DNA from: Bacteroidales bacterium KHT7
GTDB lineage: Bacteria; Bacteroidota; Bacteroidia; Bacteroidales; Bacteroidaceae
Direction: 5' to 3'
Assembly: GCA_900102385.1 (NCBI GenBank)
Contig: FNBQ01000002.1
Span: forward strand, 1 to 64,000
Length of the DNA stretch: 64,000 bases
Notes under the pieces: generated by a model
Databases searched by the model: none
The model's input: only the letters and a program-made list of their open reading frames with translations
Told to the model about the DNA's origin: nothing
Translations under genes and position numbers: made by a program
Part shown: positions 33,963 through 43,591 of the stretch, one piece after another
How the letters are laid out: each line of letters begins with the position of its first letter
How positions within the stretch are numbered: the stretch's first letter is position 1

Positions 33963-34482
33963 TGACTTCGTGCATCTTGATGTCGTGCTCCTCGCATGGC
34001 AGTTTGTCTAAAAACTGAAACGGAAAGCATATTCCAATTCGGTAGACATCGGGCATCTGGCACAGAAGTTTGTCGTAATATCCCTTTCCACGTCCAAGTC
34101 TGTTGTTCTCTCGGTCGAATCCAACTCCAGGAACAATGGCAACATCAATTTCTTTAAGGTTTGTAAACGGCTCTCCGCAGGGTTCAAGAATGTTGAAACT
34201 GCCAAGTTTCAGGTCGTTGTCGCCGGTGTATCTTCTTATTTCGAGAACATCGCCAACCACGACAGGAAGTAGAACCGTCTTCTTCTTTGCCAGTAATTTT
34301 ACAAAATCGTGCGTGTTCACCTCGTCGGGAAGCGAGTGATATAGCAGAATTGTCTTTGCATCGCTGAAGTGACGGTTACTTGCAAGTTGCTCCAACACTT
34401 GGTTAGAGTATTGGAGCAACTGCTGTGGAGTATACTGCTTCTTGACCGAGGCGATATGTTTTCTTATTTCTTTTTTGTTCAT
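33946..34482 (-). CDS. 5-formyltetrahydrofolate cyclo-ligase
   Basis: 178 residues with the family segments YHSLPDEVNTHDF and VPGVGFDRENNRLGRGKGYYD, the substrate and ATP site. It converts 5-formyl-THF to methenyl-THF in the cytoplasm. It overlaps the S41 protease stop by four bases (ATGA), so it is translationally coupled as the last gene of an operon from 38588. Confidence 0.94.
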   Translation of the reverse strand: MNKKEIRKHIASVKKQYTPQQLLQYSNQVLEQLASNRHFSDAKTILLYHSLPDEVNTHDFVKLLAKKKTVLLPVVVGDVLEIRRYTGDNDLKLGSFNILEPCGEPFTNLKEIDVAIVPGVGFDRENNRLGRGKGYYDKLLCQMPDVYRIGICFPFQFLDKLPCEEHDIKMHEVISGTL

Positions 34483-36074
34483 TCGAATTGCGAAATTGCT
34501 TTCTTTACGGTTGCGTCTTGCTTGTTCTTGAACTCTATGTAACTTTCGATGTCAAGCATATTGTAGATTACGCTTCCGATGAGTGTGTTCTCGAACAGGT
34601 TGTAACTTTTCTGAATCATCAGATTTCTGCGTTTCAAGCCTTTCTTCTCGGCATAGTTTACAAACTGATGAACCAATCCCTGATTTTTCAGATACTTGGC
34701 GAGTTCGCTGCTTGTGCCGTATTTCTGCATTTTTTCGCGGTTCTCGTCGGTGTACTGATATGCAAATTCGAGCACAAGACCTGAGTTTACGGATTCTCTA
34801 TAATATGATGTTATAGATGTTGTGTCTTCTGGCACGAAGATATCTGGCATGATGCCACCACCGCCGTAAACCGTGCGCCCTTTCAGTGTCTTGAACTTAG
34901 GACCGTTCTGCTTTATGCTGTCCTGTGAGAAGAATTCTCCTCGCTCGTATCTGGTAATCAAGTCCATCTCGTAGTTTTCGTCGTGTCCCTTTTCGTAAGG
35001 TTTTTGGATACATCTGCCCGAAGGACTGTAATATCTTGCTATCGTCAGACGGATTACAGAGCCGTCGCGGAAGCCCATAGGCTGTTGAACCAGACCTTTT
35101 CCAAATGAGCGGCGGCCGATGATATCAGCGCGGTCGTTGTCTTGCATTGCTCCGGCAAAAATCTCGCTTGCCGATGCGCTGCCTTCGTCAATCAGTACGC
35201 ACAGCGGAATGTTTCTGTATGCGCCTTTTCCGTCGCTTCGGTAATCCTTGCGAGGATGCTTTCTGCCTTGCGTGTAAACGATAAGCTGGTTTTTCTGCAA
35301 GAATTCGTTCGACATGTTTATGGCTGCGTCCATTATTCCGCCTGTATTTCCGCGAAGGTCGATGATGAGCTGTTTCATACCAAGTTGACTGAGTTGTGCG
35401 AGGGCAATCATCATTTCTGAATAAGTTGTCTCGGCAAACTTGTTAATCTTCAGATAGCCAACGGTTGGGGTGATGAGGTAAGAGGCATCAACGCTTCTGA
35501 CAGGAATATCGCCACGGATTATGGTGAAGTAGAGCGTTTTGTTAACTCCGCGACGCTTGATGCCCAATTTAACCTTGCTGTCCTTAGGACCTTTCAGACG
35601 GCGCATTGCCTCTTGGTTTGTGACTTCTTTGCCAACGAATGGCTTTCCGTCAACCGAAATGATTCGGTCGCCCGGCATGATGCCAATCTTCTCCGAAGGA
35701 CCGCCCTTAATCACGTTGTTCACATGGATTGTGTCCTTGCGGATTGTAAACTGAATACCGATTCCGCTGAAACTGCCTTTCAAATCATCGTCGGCAGCCT
35801 GCGCGTCTTTTGCGCTGATGTAGACAGAGTGGGGGTCGAGTTCCGACAGAATCTCGGACATCGAATTCTCAACAAGTTCGGCTTCATCTACTGAATCAAC
35901 GTACTGGTCTTCGATTATTCTCAGAAGGTCGTTTAGTTTATTGGAAGATGTGTTTATTATACCTAATCTGTTGCCAGTGAAGTGGTTGGTGTAGAACATT
36001 CCGATGATGATGCCCACAACAATGCTCACGGCTATTATCAGAGGTACGAAACGTGGTGAACGGTTATTGCTCAT
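34479..36074 (-). CDS. S41 carboxyl-terminal processing protease
   Basis: 531 residues. One N-terminal membrane helix (about 10-29) anchors it facing the periplasm. A PDZ domain (about 95-175; FSGIGIQF, GIMPGDRIISVDG) precedes the S41 catalytic domain, with the nucleophile Ser in GSASASE (298-304) and the Lys326 base in RRSFGKGLVQ. Such CtpA/Prc proteases trim or degrade periplasmic proteins. It lies 27 bases after the dCMP deaminase gene. Confidence 0.95.
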   Translation of the reverse strand: MSNNRSPRFVPLIIAVSIVVGIIIGMFYTNHFTGNRLGIINTSSNKLNDLLRIIEDQYVDSVDEAELVENSMSEILSELDPHSVYISAKDAQAADDDLKGSFSGIGIQFTIRKDTIHVNNVIKGGPSEKIGIMPGDRIISVDGKPFVGKEVTNQEAMRRLKGPKDSKVKLGIKRRGVNKTLYFTIIRGDIPVRSVDASYLITPTVGYLKINKFAETTYSEMMIALAQLSQLGMKQLIIDLRGNTGGIMDAAINMSNEFLQKNQLIVYTQGRKHPRKDYRSDGKGAYRNIPLCVLIDEGSASASEIFAGAMQDNDRADIIGRRSFGKGLVQQPMGFRDGSVIRLTIARYYSPSGRCIQKPYEKGHDENYEMDLITRYERGEFFSQDSIKQNGPKFKTLKGRTVYGGGGIMPDIFVPEDTTSITSYYRESVNSGLVLEFAYQYTDENREKMQKYGTSSELAKYLKNQGLVHQFVNYAEKKGLKRRNLMIQKSYNLFENTLIGSVIYNMLDIESYIEFKNKQDATVKKAISQFE

Positions 36075-36101
36075 AGTGCTTAACTTTTTCTCTTTTTACT
36101 C

Positions 36102-36533
36102 TTATTTTTTTTCGTGAACATCAAGGAAAACTACCTCGATGCCTGCTCTCTCAAGAAGTTCGATTCCGTCGTTCAGACGATATTTCTCGCCGTAGACAAC
36201 TCTTTTTATGCCAGCCTGAATAATCAGTTTGGCACATTCTATGCAGGGCGATGCCGTTACATAGAGTGTTGCTCCCTCGCTGCAACTGTTGCTCGTGCGT
36301 GCCAGTTTGGTTATTGCGTTAGCCTCGGCATGCAGAACGTAGGGGAATGTTACGTTGTTCTCGTCCTCGCAGACATTCGGAAATCCCGACGGAGTGCCGT
36401 TGTATCCGTCGGAAATTATCATGTTGTTCTTCACCATCAAGGCTCCGACCTGACGGCGTTTGCAATACGAGTTCTCGGCCCAGATGCGGGCCATTCTCAT
36501 GTATCTCGAATCGAGTTCTTCTTTTTTGTTCAT
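36102..36533 (-). CDS. Deoxycytidylate deaminase (ComEB-type)
   Basis: 143 residues. Zinc/catalytic motifs HAEANAI (His68, Glu70) and PCIEC (96-100; Cys97 and Cys100) are present, with SDGYNGTPSGFPNVCED near the substrate pocket. It deaminates dCMP to dUMP for dTMP synthesis. It starts 3 bases after the M3 peptidase stop. Confidence 0.94.
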   Translation of the reverse strand: MNKKEELDSRYMRMARIWAENSYCKRRQVGALMVKNNMIISDGYNGTPSGFPNVCEDENNVTFPYVLHAEANAITKLARTSNSCSEGATLYVTASPCIECAKLIIQAGIKRVVYGEKYRLNDGIELLERAGIEVVFLDVHEKK

Positions 36534-36536
36534 AGT

Positions 36537-38588
36537 TTATATAATGGCGTTACGCTTCAGCAGGGCATCGATGCTTGGCTCTTGTCCGCGGAAACGCTTG
36601 TAAAGTTCCATCGGATGCTCTGTTCCGCCTTTCGAAAGAACCTCGCGGCGGAATTTCTCTGCTGTTTCTGTGTTGAATATGCCTGTTTGCTTGAAGAGCG
36701 AGAAGGCATCGGCATCAAGCACCTCTGCCCATTTGTAGCTGTAATATCCGGCTGAATATCCGCCGCTCATGATGTGTCCGAACTGAACGGTCATGCAACT
36801 TTCTGGGATGACAGGCAAAACCTGAGCCTCTTTCCATGCGTTTTGCTCGAATGTCTTGATGTCCTCGTCGAAAGCCTCGGTCTTTGTATAATAAGCCATG
36901 TCGAGGAGTCCGAAACTCACTTGTCTGAGACATGCGTATGCGCAGTTGAAGTTTCGGCTTGCGATGATTCTGTCAATCAATTCCGAAGGCATCGGCTCGC
37001 CTGTCTCGAAGTGCGATGCAAATGTGTTCAGGAAATCAGGCTCAACGGCATAGTTCTCCATAAACTGCGATGGCAATTCTACGAAGTCCCACCATACGTT
37101 TGTTCCGCTCAGTTCGGCATACTTCGTATTGGCGAACATGCCGTGAAGCGCGTGTCCGAATTCGTGAAGGAACGTCTCTATCTCACCTAGTGTCAGCAGG
37201 GCTGGTTTTGACGGTGTCGGCTTCGTCAGATTCATCACAATGCTTACATGCGGACGGTGGTTAACTCCGTTTTCATCGATATACTGCTCTTTGAACGATG
37301 TCATCCATGCGCCCGAACGCTTGCTCTTTCGTGGATGAAAATCGGTATAGAGAACAGCAAGGAACGAACCCTCTTTGTCAAACACTTCGTATACTGTTAC
37401 ATCCTGGTGATATACGGGGATATCCTTGTTTTCTTTGAATGTTATTCCGTAGAGTTTTGTAGCCAGACCGAAGACACCTTTCTTAACCTTGTCGAGTTGG
37501 AAGTAAGGGCGCAGCATCTCTGGGTTGAGGTTGTGCAGTTCCTGCTTCAGTTTGTTTGAGTAGTAGGCAAAATCCCACGGCATCATTTCGATGTCCGAGC
37601 CGGTAAGTTCCTTAGCCTTGGCTTTTACTGCTTCAATCTCCTTGTGTGCAGTTGGTTTGTAAGCCTCGAGAAGTTGGTTCAGTAACTTGTAAACGTTTTC
37701 AGAATTGCCTGCCATGCGCTCTTTCAGAGTGTATTCGGCGTATGTGCTGAATCCCAAAAGTTGAGCCTTCTCGCGACGGATGTTTACGAGCCTCTTTACA
37801 ATTTCCTTGTTGTCGAATTCATCGTCATGGAAGCATTTTGTGTTATAGGCACGATAGATTTTCTCGCGCAGTTCGCGCTTGTCTGCGTATGTCAGGAACG
37901 GACTGTAACTTGGTGCTTCGAGCGTGAATACCCAGCCGTCCAGATTGCGCTCTTCGGCAGCCTGCTTTGCCGCCTCTACCGAACTTTCAGGAAGCCCTGC
38001 CAAATCGTCTTCGTCTGTGATGTGAAGAATGAATTTTGCGTTCTCTTTCAGATTGTTCTGCGAGAACTTTATTGTTAGTTGAGACTTTTCTGCCTCGAGA
38101 GCCTTCATTTTTTGTTGGTCTTCGTCGCTTAGGTTTGCGCCGCTTCGCACAAAACTGTTGTACGTTTTGTTCAGAAGCATTGATTCTTCAGCATTGAGGA
38201 CAGGCTTCTGCTCGTAAACTGCCTTTACTCGTGCAAAGAGTTTTTTGTTGAACATCACCTCGGTGCTGTGCTCGGTGAGTTTCAAAGAAACGTTCTGTGC
38301 CACCTCGTCAATCTGGTCGTTGGTCTCGGCACTCATCAAGTTAAACAGAGTGTTGCACACGTTGTCCAGAAGTTCGTTTGGCTTTGCGAGAGCCTCGATG
38401 GTGTTCTCGAAAGTCGGTGCATCTGGGTTTGATGTGATGCGTTCTATTTCATCATTGGCTTTGTCGAGTGCTATTTTCAGTGCAGGCTCAAAGTCATCAA
38501 CATGTATCTTGTCGAACGGGATTGTTCCGTGCGGAGTAGTCCATTCTTGCAGAAACGGATTTTGTGTCTCTCTGTTTTCTTGATTCAT
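36537..38588 (-). CDS. M3-family metallopeptidase (peptidyl-dipeptidase Dcp/oligopeptidase A type)
   Basis: 683 residues, no signal peptide, so cytoplasmic. The zinc site is HEFGHALH (His475, Glu476, His479), with the third ligand expected about 25 residues on (ELSGTNVWWDFVELPSQFMENY). The large helical N-terminal part (about 1-330) is typical of the family. It degrades short peptides. First gene of the operon leading to the cyclo-ligase. Dcp and OpdA cannot be told apart by eye. Confidence 0.93.
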   Translation of the reverse strand: MNQENRETQNPFLQEWTTPHGTIPFDKIHVDDFEPALKIALDKANDEIERITSNPDAPTFENTIEALAKPNELLDNVCNTLFNLMSAETNDQIDEVAQNVSLKLTEHSTEVMFNKKLFARVKAVYEQKPVLNAEESMLLNKTYNSFVRSGANLSDEDQQKMKALEAEKSQLTIKFSQNNLKENAKFILHITDEDDLAGLPESSVEAAKQAAEERNLDGWVFTLEAPSYSPFLTYADKRELREKIYRAYNTKCFHDDEFDNKEIVKRLVNIRREKAQLLGFSTYAEYTLKERMAGNSENVYKLLNQLLEAYKPTAHKEIEAVKAKAKELTGSDIEMMPWDFAYYSNKLKQELHNLNPEMLRPYFQLDKVKKGVFGLATKLYGITFKENKDIPVYHQDVTVYEVFDKEGSFLAVLYTDFHPRKSKRSGAWMTSFKEQYIDENGVNHRPHVSIVMNLTKPTPSKPALLTLGEIETFLHEFGHALHGMFANTKYAELSGTNVWWDFVELPSQFMENYAVEPDFLNTFASHFETGEPMPSELIDRIIASRNFNCAYACLRQVSFGLLDMAYYTKTEAFDEDIKTFEQNAWKEAQVLPVIPESCMTVQFGHIMSGGYSAGYYSYKWAEVLDADAFSLFKQTGIFNTETAEKFRREVLSKGGTEHPMELYKRFRGQEPSIDALLKRNAII

Positions 38589-38727
38589 TTTTTAGTCTAT
38601 TGAATTTGATTTGCAAATTTGCAAAAAAAAAAGTAGTTGAAAAACATTTTTATTAACTTTTTATGCTGCTAGATATAAAAATGTTAGCCGGTATTTTGTT
38701 GCCGATTTCTGTTTTGAGAAAAAGAAA

Positions 38728-38757
38728 GAGGCTGTCGACATGATTGCAGACAGCCTC
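38728..38757 (-). terminator. Terminator after the RNase E/G gene
   Basis: GAGGCTGTC / GACAGCCTC is a perfect 9-bp stem followed by a T-rich tract on the minus strand. The remaining bases to 38588 hold only AT-rich sequence, including the palindrome TTTGCAAATTTGCAAA. Confidence 0.85.
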
Positions 38758-38784
38758 CTTAATACTTTTTTGTGCGTAATTTCT

Positions 38785-40386
38785 TTACATTATTTCCGAT
38801 TCTTCTCTCATGTCGAGTTCCTCGCCCTTTTCGTCGATGAATTCGTACTGTAAGAAGGCCAATTCTTGTGAAGGAATTACCTTGAAGCCAAAGCCGTACT
38901 TGAATTGCCATTTTCTCTTGAGCGAGATGAAGCCTTGATTTATGTAGGCGGCAATGTAAGGATGTACGTACAACTTAAACTTCTTGATTCCCAACTTGTG
39001 AACCAGATAGTCAATTTTACTCTCAATCATGTCGGTGAACAGGATAGACGACTTTATCGTGCCCTTTCCGTTGCAGGTAGGGCATGTCTCATCTACCGTT
39101 ACATCCATTGCAGGGCGTACTCTCTGACGGGTTATCTGCATCAGACCGAACTTGCTAAGAGGCAGAATGTTATGGCGCGCGCGGTCTTTCTGCATGTTCT
39201 GACACATGCGCTCATAAAGTTTCTGTCTATTCTCGGCTTGAGTCATATCGATGAAATCTACAACGATGATTCCACCCATATCTCTCAGTCTTAACTGTCG
39301 TGCAAGCTCATCGGCAGCACCAAGGTTTACGTCGAGGGCATTGGCTTCCTGTCCGTTTTCCGATTTCGAACGGTTTCCGCTGTTCACATCAACCACATGC
39401 AGAGCCTCTGTGTGCTCTATAATAAGGTATGCACCGTGCTTGTAGCTGATTGTCTTGCCAAAGGATGACTTTATTTGCTTTGTGATGGCGAAGTTGTCGA
39501 AGATAGGTAATTGCCCCGTGTAGAGTTTTACTATGTCGGTCTTTTCGGGTGCGATTATCGACACATAATCCTTCACTTCGTGGAACACCTTCTCGTCGTT
39601 TACATAGATGTTCTCGTATGAAGGGTTGAAAAGATCGCGCAGTAAAGCTACCGTACGGCTTGTCTCTTCGTGCACAAGCATAGGCGTTTTCTGGGCGCTC
39701 ATACACTTTGCAAGTGCGTCTTCCCAATGTTTGAGCAGCATTTTAAGCTCGGCATCCAGTTCGGCGGCTCTCTTGCCTTCGGCAACGGTGCGTACGATAA
39801 CGCCAAAGTTCTTTGGCTTTACGCTGTGTATAAGTTGCTTAAGACGGGCTCTTTCCTCGCCAGATTTTATCTTTGATGATACCGAAACCTTGTCGTTGAA
39901 AGGAATCAGTACAAGGTAGCGTCCTGCGAATGATATTTCGCATGTTAGTCGCGGACCTTTGGTAGATATAGGCTCCTTAACAATCTGAACAAGAACCTCC
40001 TGTCCTTGCTGCAAAGTGTTCTGCACGCTGCCTCCCTTGTCTATATCGGGCAGCACAGTGGCCTTTGAAATAGGGTAGAGTTTTTTGCGGTCGCTTAAAA
40101 CCTGCTTCAAATATTTGGCGTGAGAGTTGAATTGAGGACCAAGGTCAAGATAGTGTAGGAATGCATCGCGTTCAAAGCCGACATCGACGAAACATGCGTT
40201 CAGTCCCGGCATCAGCTTGCGTATCTTTGCCAGATAGATGTTGCCCACAGAAAAAGAGGCTGCGCGGCCTTCCTTCTGGAACTCAACCAAGCACTTGTCT
40301 TCGAGTAGTGCTATTGATATGTCTTTGGGGCGAACATCAACAAAAACTTCGCTTTTCATTCTACGAACTGTTTGGTTAGTACTCAA
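38785..40386 (-). CDS. RNase E/G-family ribonuclease
   Basis: 533 residues, the length of RNase G. An S1 domain (about 37-130) is followed by the catalytic RNase E/G fold with EALHVVDVNSGN and GGIIVVDFIDM (metal-binding Asp residues) and the zinc-link CPTCNGKGT. It has no long disordered degradosome scaffold. It processes rRNA and turns over mRNA. Upstream on the same strand lie the COX24-like protein and HU genes. Confidence 0.93.
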   Translation of the reverse strand: MSTNQTVRRMKSEVFVDVRPKDISIALLEDKCLVEFQKEGRAASFSVGNIYLAKIRKLMPGLNACFVDVGFERDAFLHYLDLGPQFNSHAKYLKQVLSDRKKLYPISKATVLPDIDKGGSVQNTLQQGQEVLVQIVKEPISTKGPRLTCEISFAGRYLVLIPFNDKVSVSSKIKSGEERARLKQLIHSVKPKNFGVIVRTVAEGKRAAELDAELKMLLKHWEDALAKCMSAQKTPMLVHEETSRTVALLRDLFNPSYENIYVNDEKVFHEVKDYVSIIAPEKTDIVKLYTGQLPIFDNFAITKQIKSSFGKTISYKHGAYLIIEHTEALHVVDVNSGNRSKSENGQEANALDVNLGAADELARQLRLRDMGGIIVVDFIDMTQAENRQKLYERMCQNMQKDRARHNILPLSKFGLMQITRQRVRPAMDVTVDETCPTCNGKGTIKSSILFTDMIESKIDYLVHKLGIKKFKLYVHPYIAAYINQGFISLKRKWQFKYGFGFKVIPSQELAFLQYEFIDEKGEELDMREESEIM

Positions 40387-40408
40387 AACTACTTGTCGAC
40401 TTATAAAT

Positions 40409-40452
40409 AAAGAACAAACCTATAAGTTTCAGGGCTTACAAGTTTGTTCTTT
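40409..40452 (-). terminator. Terminator between the COX24-like gene and the RNase gene
   Basis: AAAGAACAAAC / GTTTGTTCTTT, an 11-bp perfect outer stem, 28 bases past the COX24-like stop. Confidence 0.8.
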
Positions 40453-40479
40453 TATAAAGTCTGACAGACTTTAGCTTTT

Positions 40480-40569
40480 TTACTTGCTCTTATGTCTGTT
40501 CTTTCTTAGTCTTTTTTTACGCTTGTGAGTAGACATCTTGTGTCTTTTTTTCTTTTTTCCGCTTGGCAT
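40480..40569 (-). CDS. 29-residue basic ribosomal protein, AURKAIP1/COX24 type
   Basis: The ATG at 40569 opens 29 codons: MPSGKKKKRHKM followed by STHKRKKRLRKNRHKSK. About two thirds of the residues are Lys, Arg or His. It matches the tiny Bacteroidetes protein carrying the AURKAIP1/COX24 domain, a bacterial relative of mitochondrial mS38 that sits on the small ribosomal subunit. It is separated by 59 bases from HU and by a terminator from the RNase gene. Confidence 0.88.
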   Translation of the reverse strand: MPSGKKKKRHKMSTHKRKKRLRKNRHKSK

Positions 40570-40628
40570 TGCTTAGAAATTTAAATGATTAATAATTTTG
40601 TTAACTAATTCTCTTATTCTATAGGCAA

Positions 40629-40898
40629 TTACTTATCAAGAGTAAATGCCTTAGATGGCTTGAATGATGCCACATCGTGCTCTGCAACGGTGATGGCTGT
40701 ACCCTTTGAGATGTTGCGGGCAATCTTAGCCTTGCGAGTCTTAACGACAAAACTGCCGAATCCGCGAAGGTAAACATTTTCCTTATTGTTAAGTGATTCC
40801 TTAACCACATCCATAAAGGCTTCAACAGAAGTTAGAACGGTTGTTTTATCGATACCTGTCTTCTTTGAAATTTCGCTTACGATATCTGCTTTAGTCAT
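40629..40898 (-). CDS. HU-family DNA-binding protein
   Basis: 89 residues with the HU/IHF fold: MTKADIVSEISKKTGIDKTTV, the conserved GFGSF-type turn (LRGFGSFVVKTRKAKIARN) and a C-terminal VPAF/SFKPSKAF-like ending. It bends and compacts DNA. It is monocistronic or leads the COX24-like gene; a TATATTTG -7 element lies upstream on the minus strand. It is divergent from ssb. Confidence 0.94.
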   Translation of the reverse strand: MTKADIVSEISKKTGIDKTTVLTSVEAFMDVVKESLNNKENVYLRGFGSFVVKTRKAKIARNISKGTAITVAEHDVASFKPSKAFTLDK

Positions 40899-41010
40899 AT
40901 CTAAATTATACTATTATTACTTTTCGGAGTGCAAATATAGTGCTTTTCGTCAAACCACGAAAATAAAATCATAAAAAAGTTGATTAAATGGCTAAATATT
41001 AGCATTGTAG

Positions 41011-41041
41011 TTGTTTTTATTGTCAAAATACATTATATTTG
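41011..41041 (+). promoter_or_regulatory. ssb promoter
   Basis: TTG, 20 bases, then TATATTTG, about 42 bases before the ssb ATG at 41083. Confidence 0.78.
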
Positions 41042-41082
41042 CGCTGCTATATAATAATTGATAAACTTAAATTAAAGTATTT

Positions 41083-41514
41083 ATGTCATTAAACAAGGTC
41101 ATGCTTATTGGCAACTTGGGACGCGATCCTGAAGTAAGATATGTAATGCAGGACGTGCCGGTTGCAACATTTACGGTGGCTACGACCGAAAAGGGCTACC
41201 GACTTGCCAATGGTACAGAAGTTCCGGAACAGACAGAATGGCACAACGTCGTGCTGTGGAAAGGTCTGGCAAAAATCGCCGAGCAGTATCTGCACAAAGG
41301 CGACAGGGTTTATATCGAGGGCAAGATTAAAACTCGCACATACGACGATAGAAATGGTGTGCAGAAACGTGTTATAGAGATTATTGCCGACAATATGGAA
41401 TTGTTGGGAGGAGGACGACGTCCGGAACAGACGGTTGTTGCTCCTGCGGTGGTACAGCAGCCTGTGGCTCAGCCAGAGGTGCAGACATCTAACGATGAAC
41501 AGACGCCGTTTTGA
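41083..41514 (+). CDS. ssb: Single-stranded DNA-binding protein
   Basis: 143 residues. The OB fold (about 1-108) begins MSLNKVMLIGNLGRDPEV and contains TEWHNVVLW and YIEGKIKTRTYDDRNG. A Gln/Pro/Val-rich linker leads to the tip DEQTPF, a slightly modified form of the acidic DDxPF protein-interaction tail. It coats ssDNA in replication and repair. It is 23 bases upstream of the GldE-like gene. Confidence 0.96.
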   Translation: MSLNKVMLIGNLGRDPEVRYVMQDVPVATFTVATTEKGYRLANGTEVPEQTEWHNVVLWKGLAKIAEQYLHKGDRVYIEGKIKTRTYDDRNGVQKRVIEIIADNMELLGGGRRPEQTVVAPAVVQQPVAQPEVQTSNDEQTPF

Positions 41515-41537
41515 TTGTTGAACTAAATTGATTTTAA

Positions 41538-42899
41538 TTGGACTCCGAATCTTATTTACAGATTTTTAGTAACATAAGCCTGACTACTCCTTCTGTGGGA
41601 GTAGTCATTGCTATGATTATAACTTTGATGCTGCTGTTTATGTCGGGATTTGTCAGCGCATCTGAAATAGCTTTCTTCTCTTTAGCCCCGACAGACCTTA
41701 ATAAAATAGAAGAAGGTGACAGTTCTACCGACAAAAGGATAATCACGCTGCGCTCAGATTCTGAGCGATTGCTTGCTACCATTCTTATTGCAAACAATTT
41801 TGTTAATGTGCTGATTATCATGCTGTGCAACTACATTATCTCGTGCGTTCTGCATTTTGGCGTAGGCTCTGAGGTTGCCGAGTTTGTGTTCACAACGGTT
41901 ATTCTCACGTTCTTGCTGCTTCTTTTTGGCGAGATAATGCCAAAGATCTATTCGGCTCAGCACACGCTTTCGTTCTGCCGGATAGCCGCGCCTGCAATCT
42001 CGTTGTTGCGTACCATTTTCTATCCGTTTTCATCGCTTTTGGTTCATTCTTCGTTTATTGCCGAGAAGGTGGCTTCGAAAGAGTCTCATTCAATAAGTGT
42101 GGAGGAACTTGATCAGGCACTCGAACTGACTGATAAAAAGGAGATTGCCGAGGAACGAAATATGCTGAAGGGCATTATCAGATTTGGCGACGAAACGGTG
42201 AAAGAGGTGCTTACATCGCGCCTCGATGTGGTTGACCTTAAGATGAGTACGCCGTTCAACGAAGTTTTAAAGTGCATCGTCGAGAACAATTATTCGCGCA
42301 TTCCGGTCTATCTTGGAAACAAGGATAATATAAAAGGTGTGCTTTACATCAAGGATTTGCTTCCGCATCTTGGTAAGCCGAACAACTTCAGATGGCAGTC
42401 GCTAATCCGTCCGCCGTTCTTCGTGCCTGATACAAAGAAAATCGACGATTTGCTTCGCGATTTTCAGGCAAACAAGGTACATATAGCCATCGTGGTTGAC
42501 GAGTTTGGCGGAACAAGCGGAATTGTTACGATGGAGGATATAATCGAAGAGATTGTTGGCGAGATAAATGATGAGTACGACGAGGAAAATGCTCTGTTCG
42601 TAAAAATAAAAGAGAATGTTTACATCTTTGAGGCAAAGGTTATGCTTTCTGATTTTTACCGAATACTGAAACTCGAAGATGATGTTTTCGAAGATGCCGA
42701 AGGCGATGCCGATACGCTTGCCGGTTTGCTTCTGGAGTTGAAGGGAGAATTCCCGAAGGTTCACGAAGTCATCCCGTACAAAAATTTCGATTTTGAGATT
42801 CTTGAAATGAACGACCGTCGTATTCTGAAGGTGAAGGTGACAATAAAATCGGCTGCCGAAGGCGACAAACCTAAATCGAAAGAGGAGGCAAAGGCTTGA
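41538..42899 (+). CDS. GldE-like CNNM/CorC-family membrane protein
   Basis: 453 residues, probably starting at TTG 41538; no ATG fits the membrane domain better. The N-terminal DUF21/CNNM transmembrane domain (about 15-195) is followed by two CBS domains (VYLGNKDNIKGVLYIKDLLPHL; AIVVDEFGGTSGIVTMEDIIEEIVGEINDEYD) and a CorC_HlyC domain at the end. In gliding Bacteroidetes GldE supports GldD; here, in a probably non-motile gut or oral species, a cation-transport or type IX secretion role is more likely. It is coupled to the next gene by a shared TGATG. Confidence 0.88.
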   Translation: MDSESYLQIFSNISLTTPSVGVVIAMIITLMLLFMSGFVSASEIAFFSLAPTDLNKIEEGDSSTDKRIITLRSDSERLLATILIANNFVNVLIIMLCNYIISCVLHFGVGSEVAEFVFTTVILTFLLLLFGEIMPKIYSAQHTLSFCRIAAPAISLLRTIFYPFSSLLVHSSFIAEKVASKESHSISVEELDQALELTDKKEIAEERNMLKGIIRFGDETVKEVLTSRLDVVDLKMSTPFNEVLKCIVENNYSRIPVYLGNKDNIKGVLYIKDLLPHLGKPNNFRWQSLIRPPFFVPDTKKIDDLLRDFQANKVHIAIVVDEFGGTSGIVTMEDIIEEIVGEINDEYDEENALFVKIKENVYIFEAKVMLSDFYRILKLEDDVFEDAEGDADTLAGLLLELKGEFPKVHEVIPYKNFDFEILEMNDRRILKVKVTIKSAAEGDKPKSKEEAKA

Positions 42900-43591
42900 T
42901 GGATTTTTCGGAATGGAAAGTTGAACGCAGTCGTTTTGTTGAAGGCAAGCATTTTCTTGCTGCCCATTGCGGTGCGGTTAGGATTTATGCTATGAAGTTG
43001 AGCGAACCGCTCGACATGATGCTCAACTGTCTGCCAAACAAGGCTCGTTATCAGGCTAAGATTGACACCTTCAAGGCGTCGAGCCGAAAACTTGAATGGA
43101 TTGGCGTGCGGTTTCTTCTGTATCTTGTCCGTGGTCTTGACGAGGAGATTGTGTATAAAGAAAACGGTTCTCCAATATTCAGACAGTCAGATGTTTATAT
43201 TTCTATTTCTCATTCAAGAGGGTGGGCTTCTGTTGCGTTGTGCAACGAGCATCCGATCGGCTTGGATTTGGAAAAGAAGTCGCCGCAGGCTTTCAGAATC
43301 CACACGCATTATATGGAGACTGATGAGCCTTTATGGATTGAAAGTCAGCAACTTCTCGAAGATTCGTCACTTGCCGTATGGTCGGGCAAAGAGGCGGCCT
43401 ACAAACTTCTCGACAAGGAAGGCGTTGATTTTAAGAAACAGATGAAAGTCATTGATTATCAACGGTCAGACGGAGCGTTTACTGATGGTTTCATGATGAT
43501 GAAACAATCTGTAAATGCGACTTTTGCCGACACTCTGAAAGTCTATTATCACTTTGCTGATGAGTACGTTATAACCTTGGCTGTGCCTTGA
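42899..43591 (+). CDS. 4'-phosphopantetheinyl transferase (Sfp/AcpT superfamily)
   Basis: The ATG at 42899 overlaps the gldE stop by one base and gives 230 residues. Motifs of the family are VYISISHSRGWASVAL, IGLDLEKKS (metal-binding Asp) and WSGKEAAYKLLDKEGVDF. It attaches the phosphopantetheine arm of CoA to a carrier protein, most probably ACP. Its position after ssb-gldE is common in Bacteroidetes. Confidence 0.9.
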   Translation: MDFSEWKVERSRFVEGKHFLAAHCGAVRIYAMKLSEPLDMMLNCLPNKARYQAKIDTFKASSRKLEWIGVRFLLYLVRGLDEEIVYKENGSPIFRQSDVYISISHSRGWASVALCNEHPIGLDLEKKSPQAFRIHTHYMETDEPLWIESQQLLEDSSLAVWSGKEAAYKLLDKEGVDFKKQMKVIDYQRSDGAFTDGFMMMKQSVNATFADTLKVYYHFADEYVITLAVP

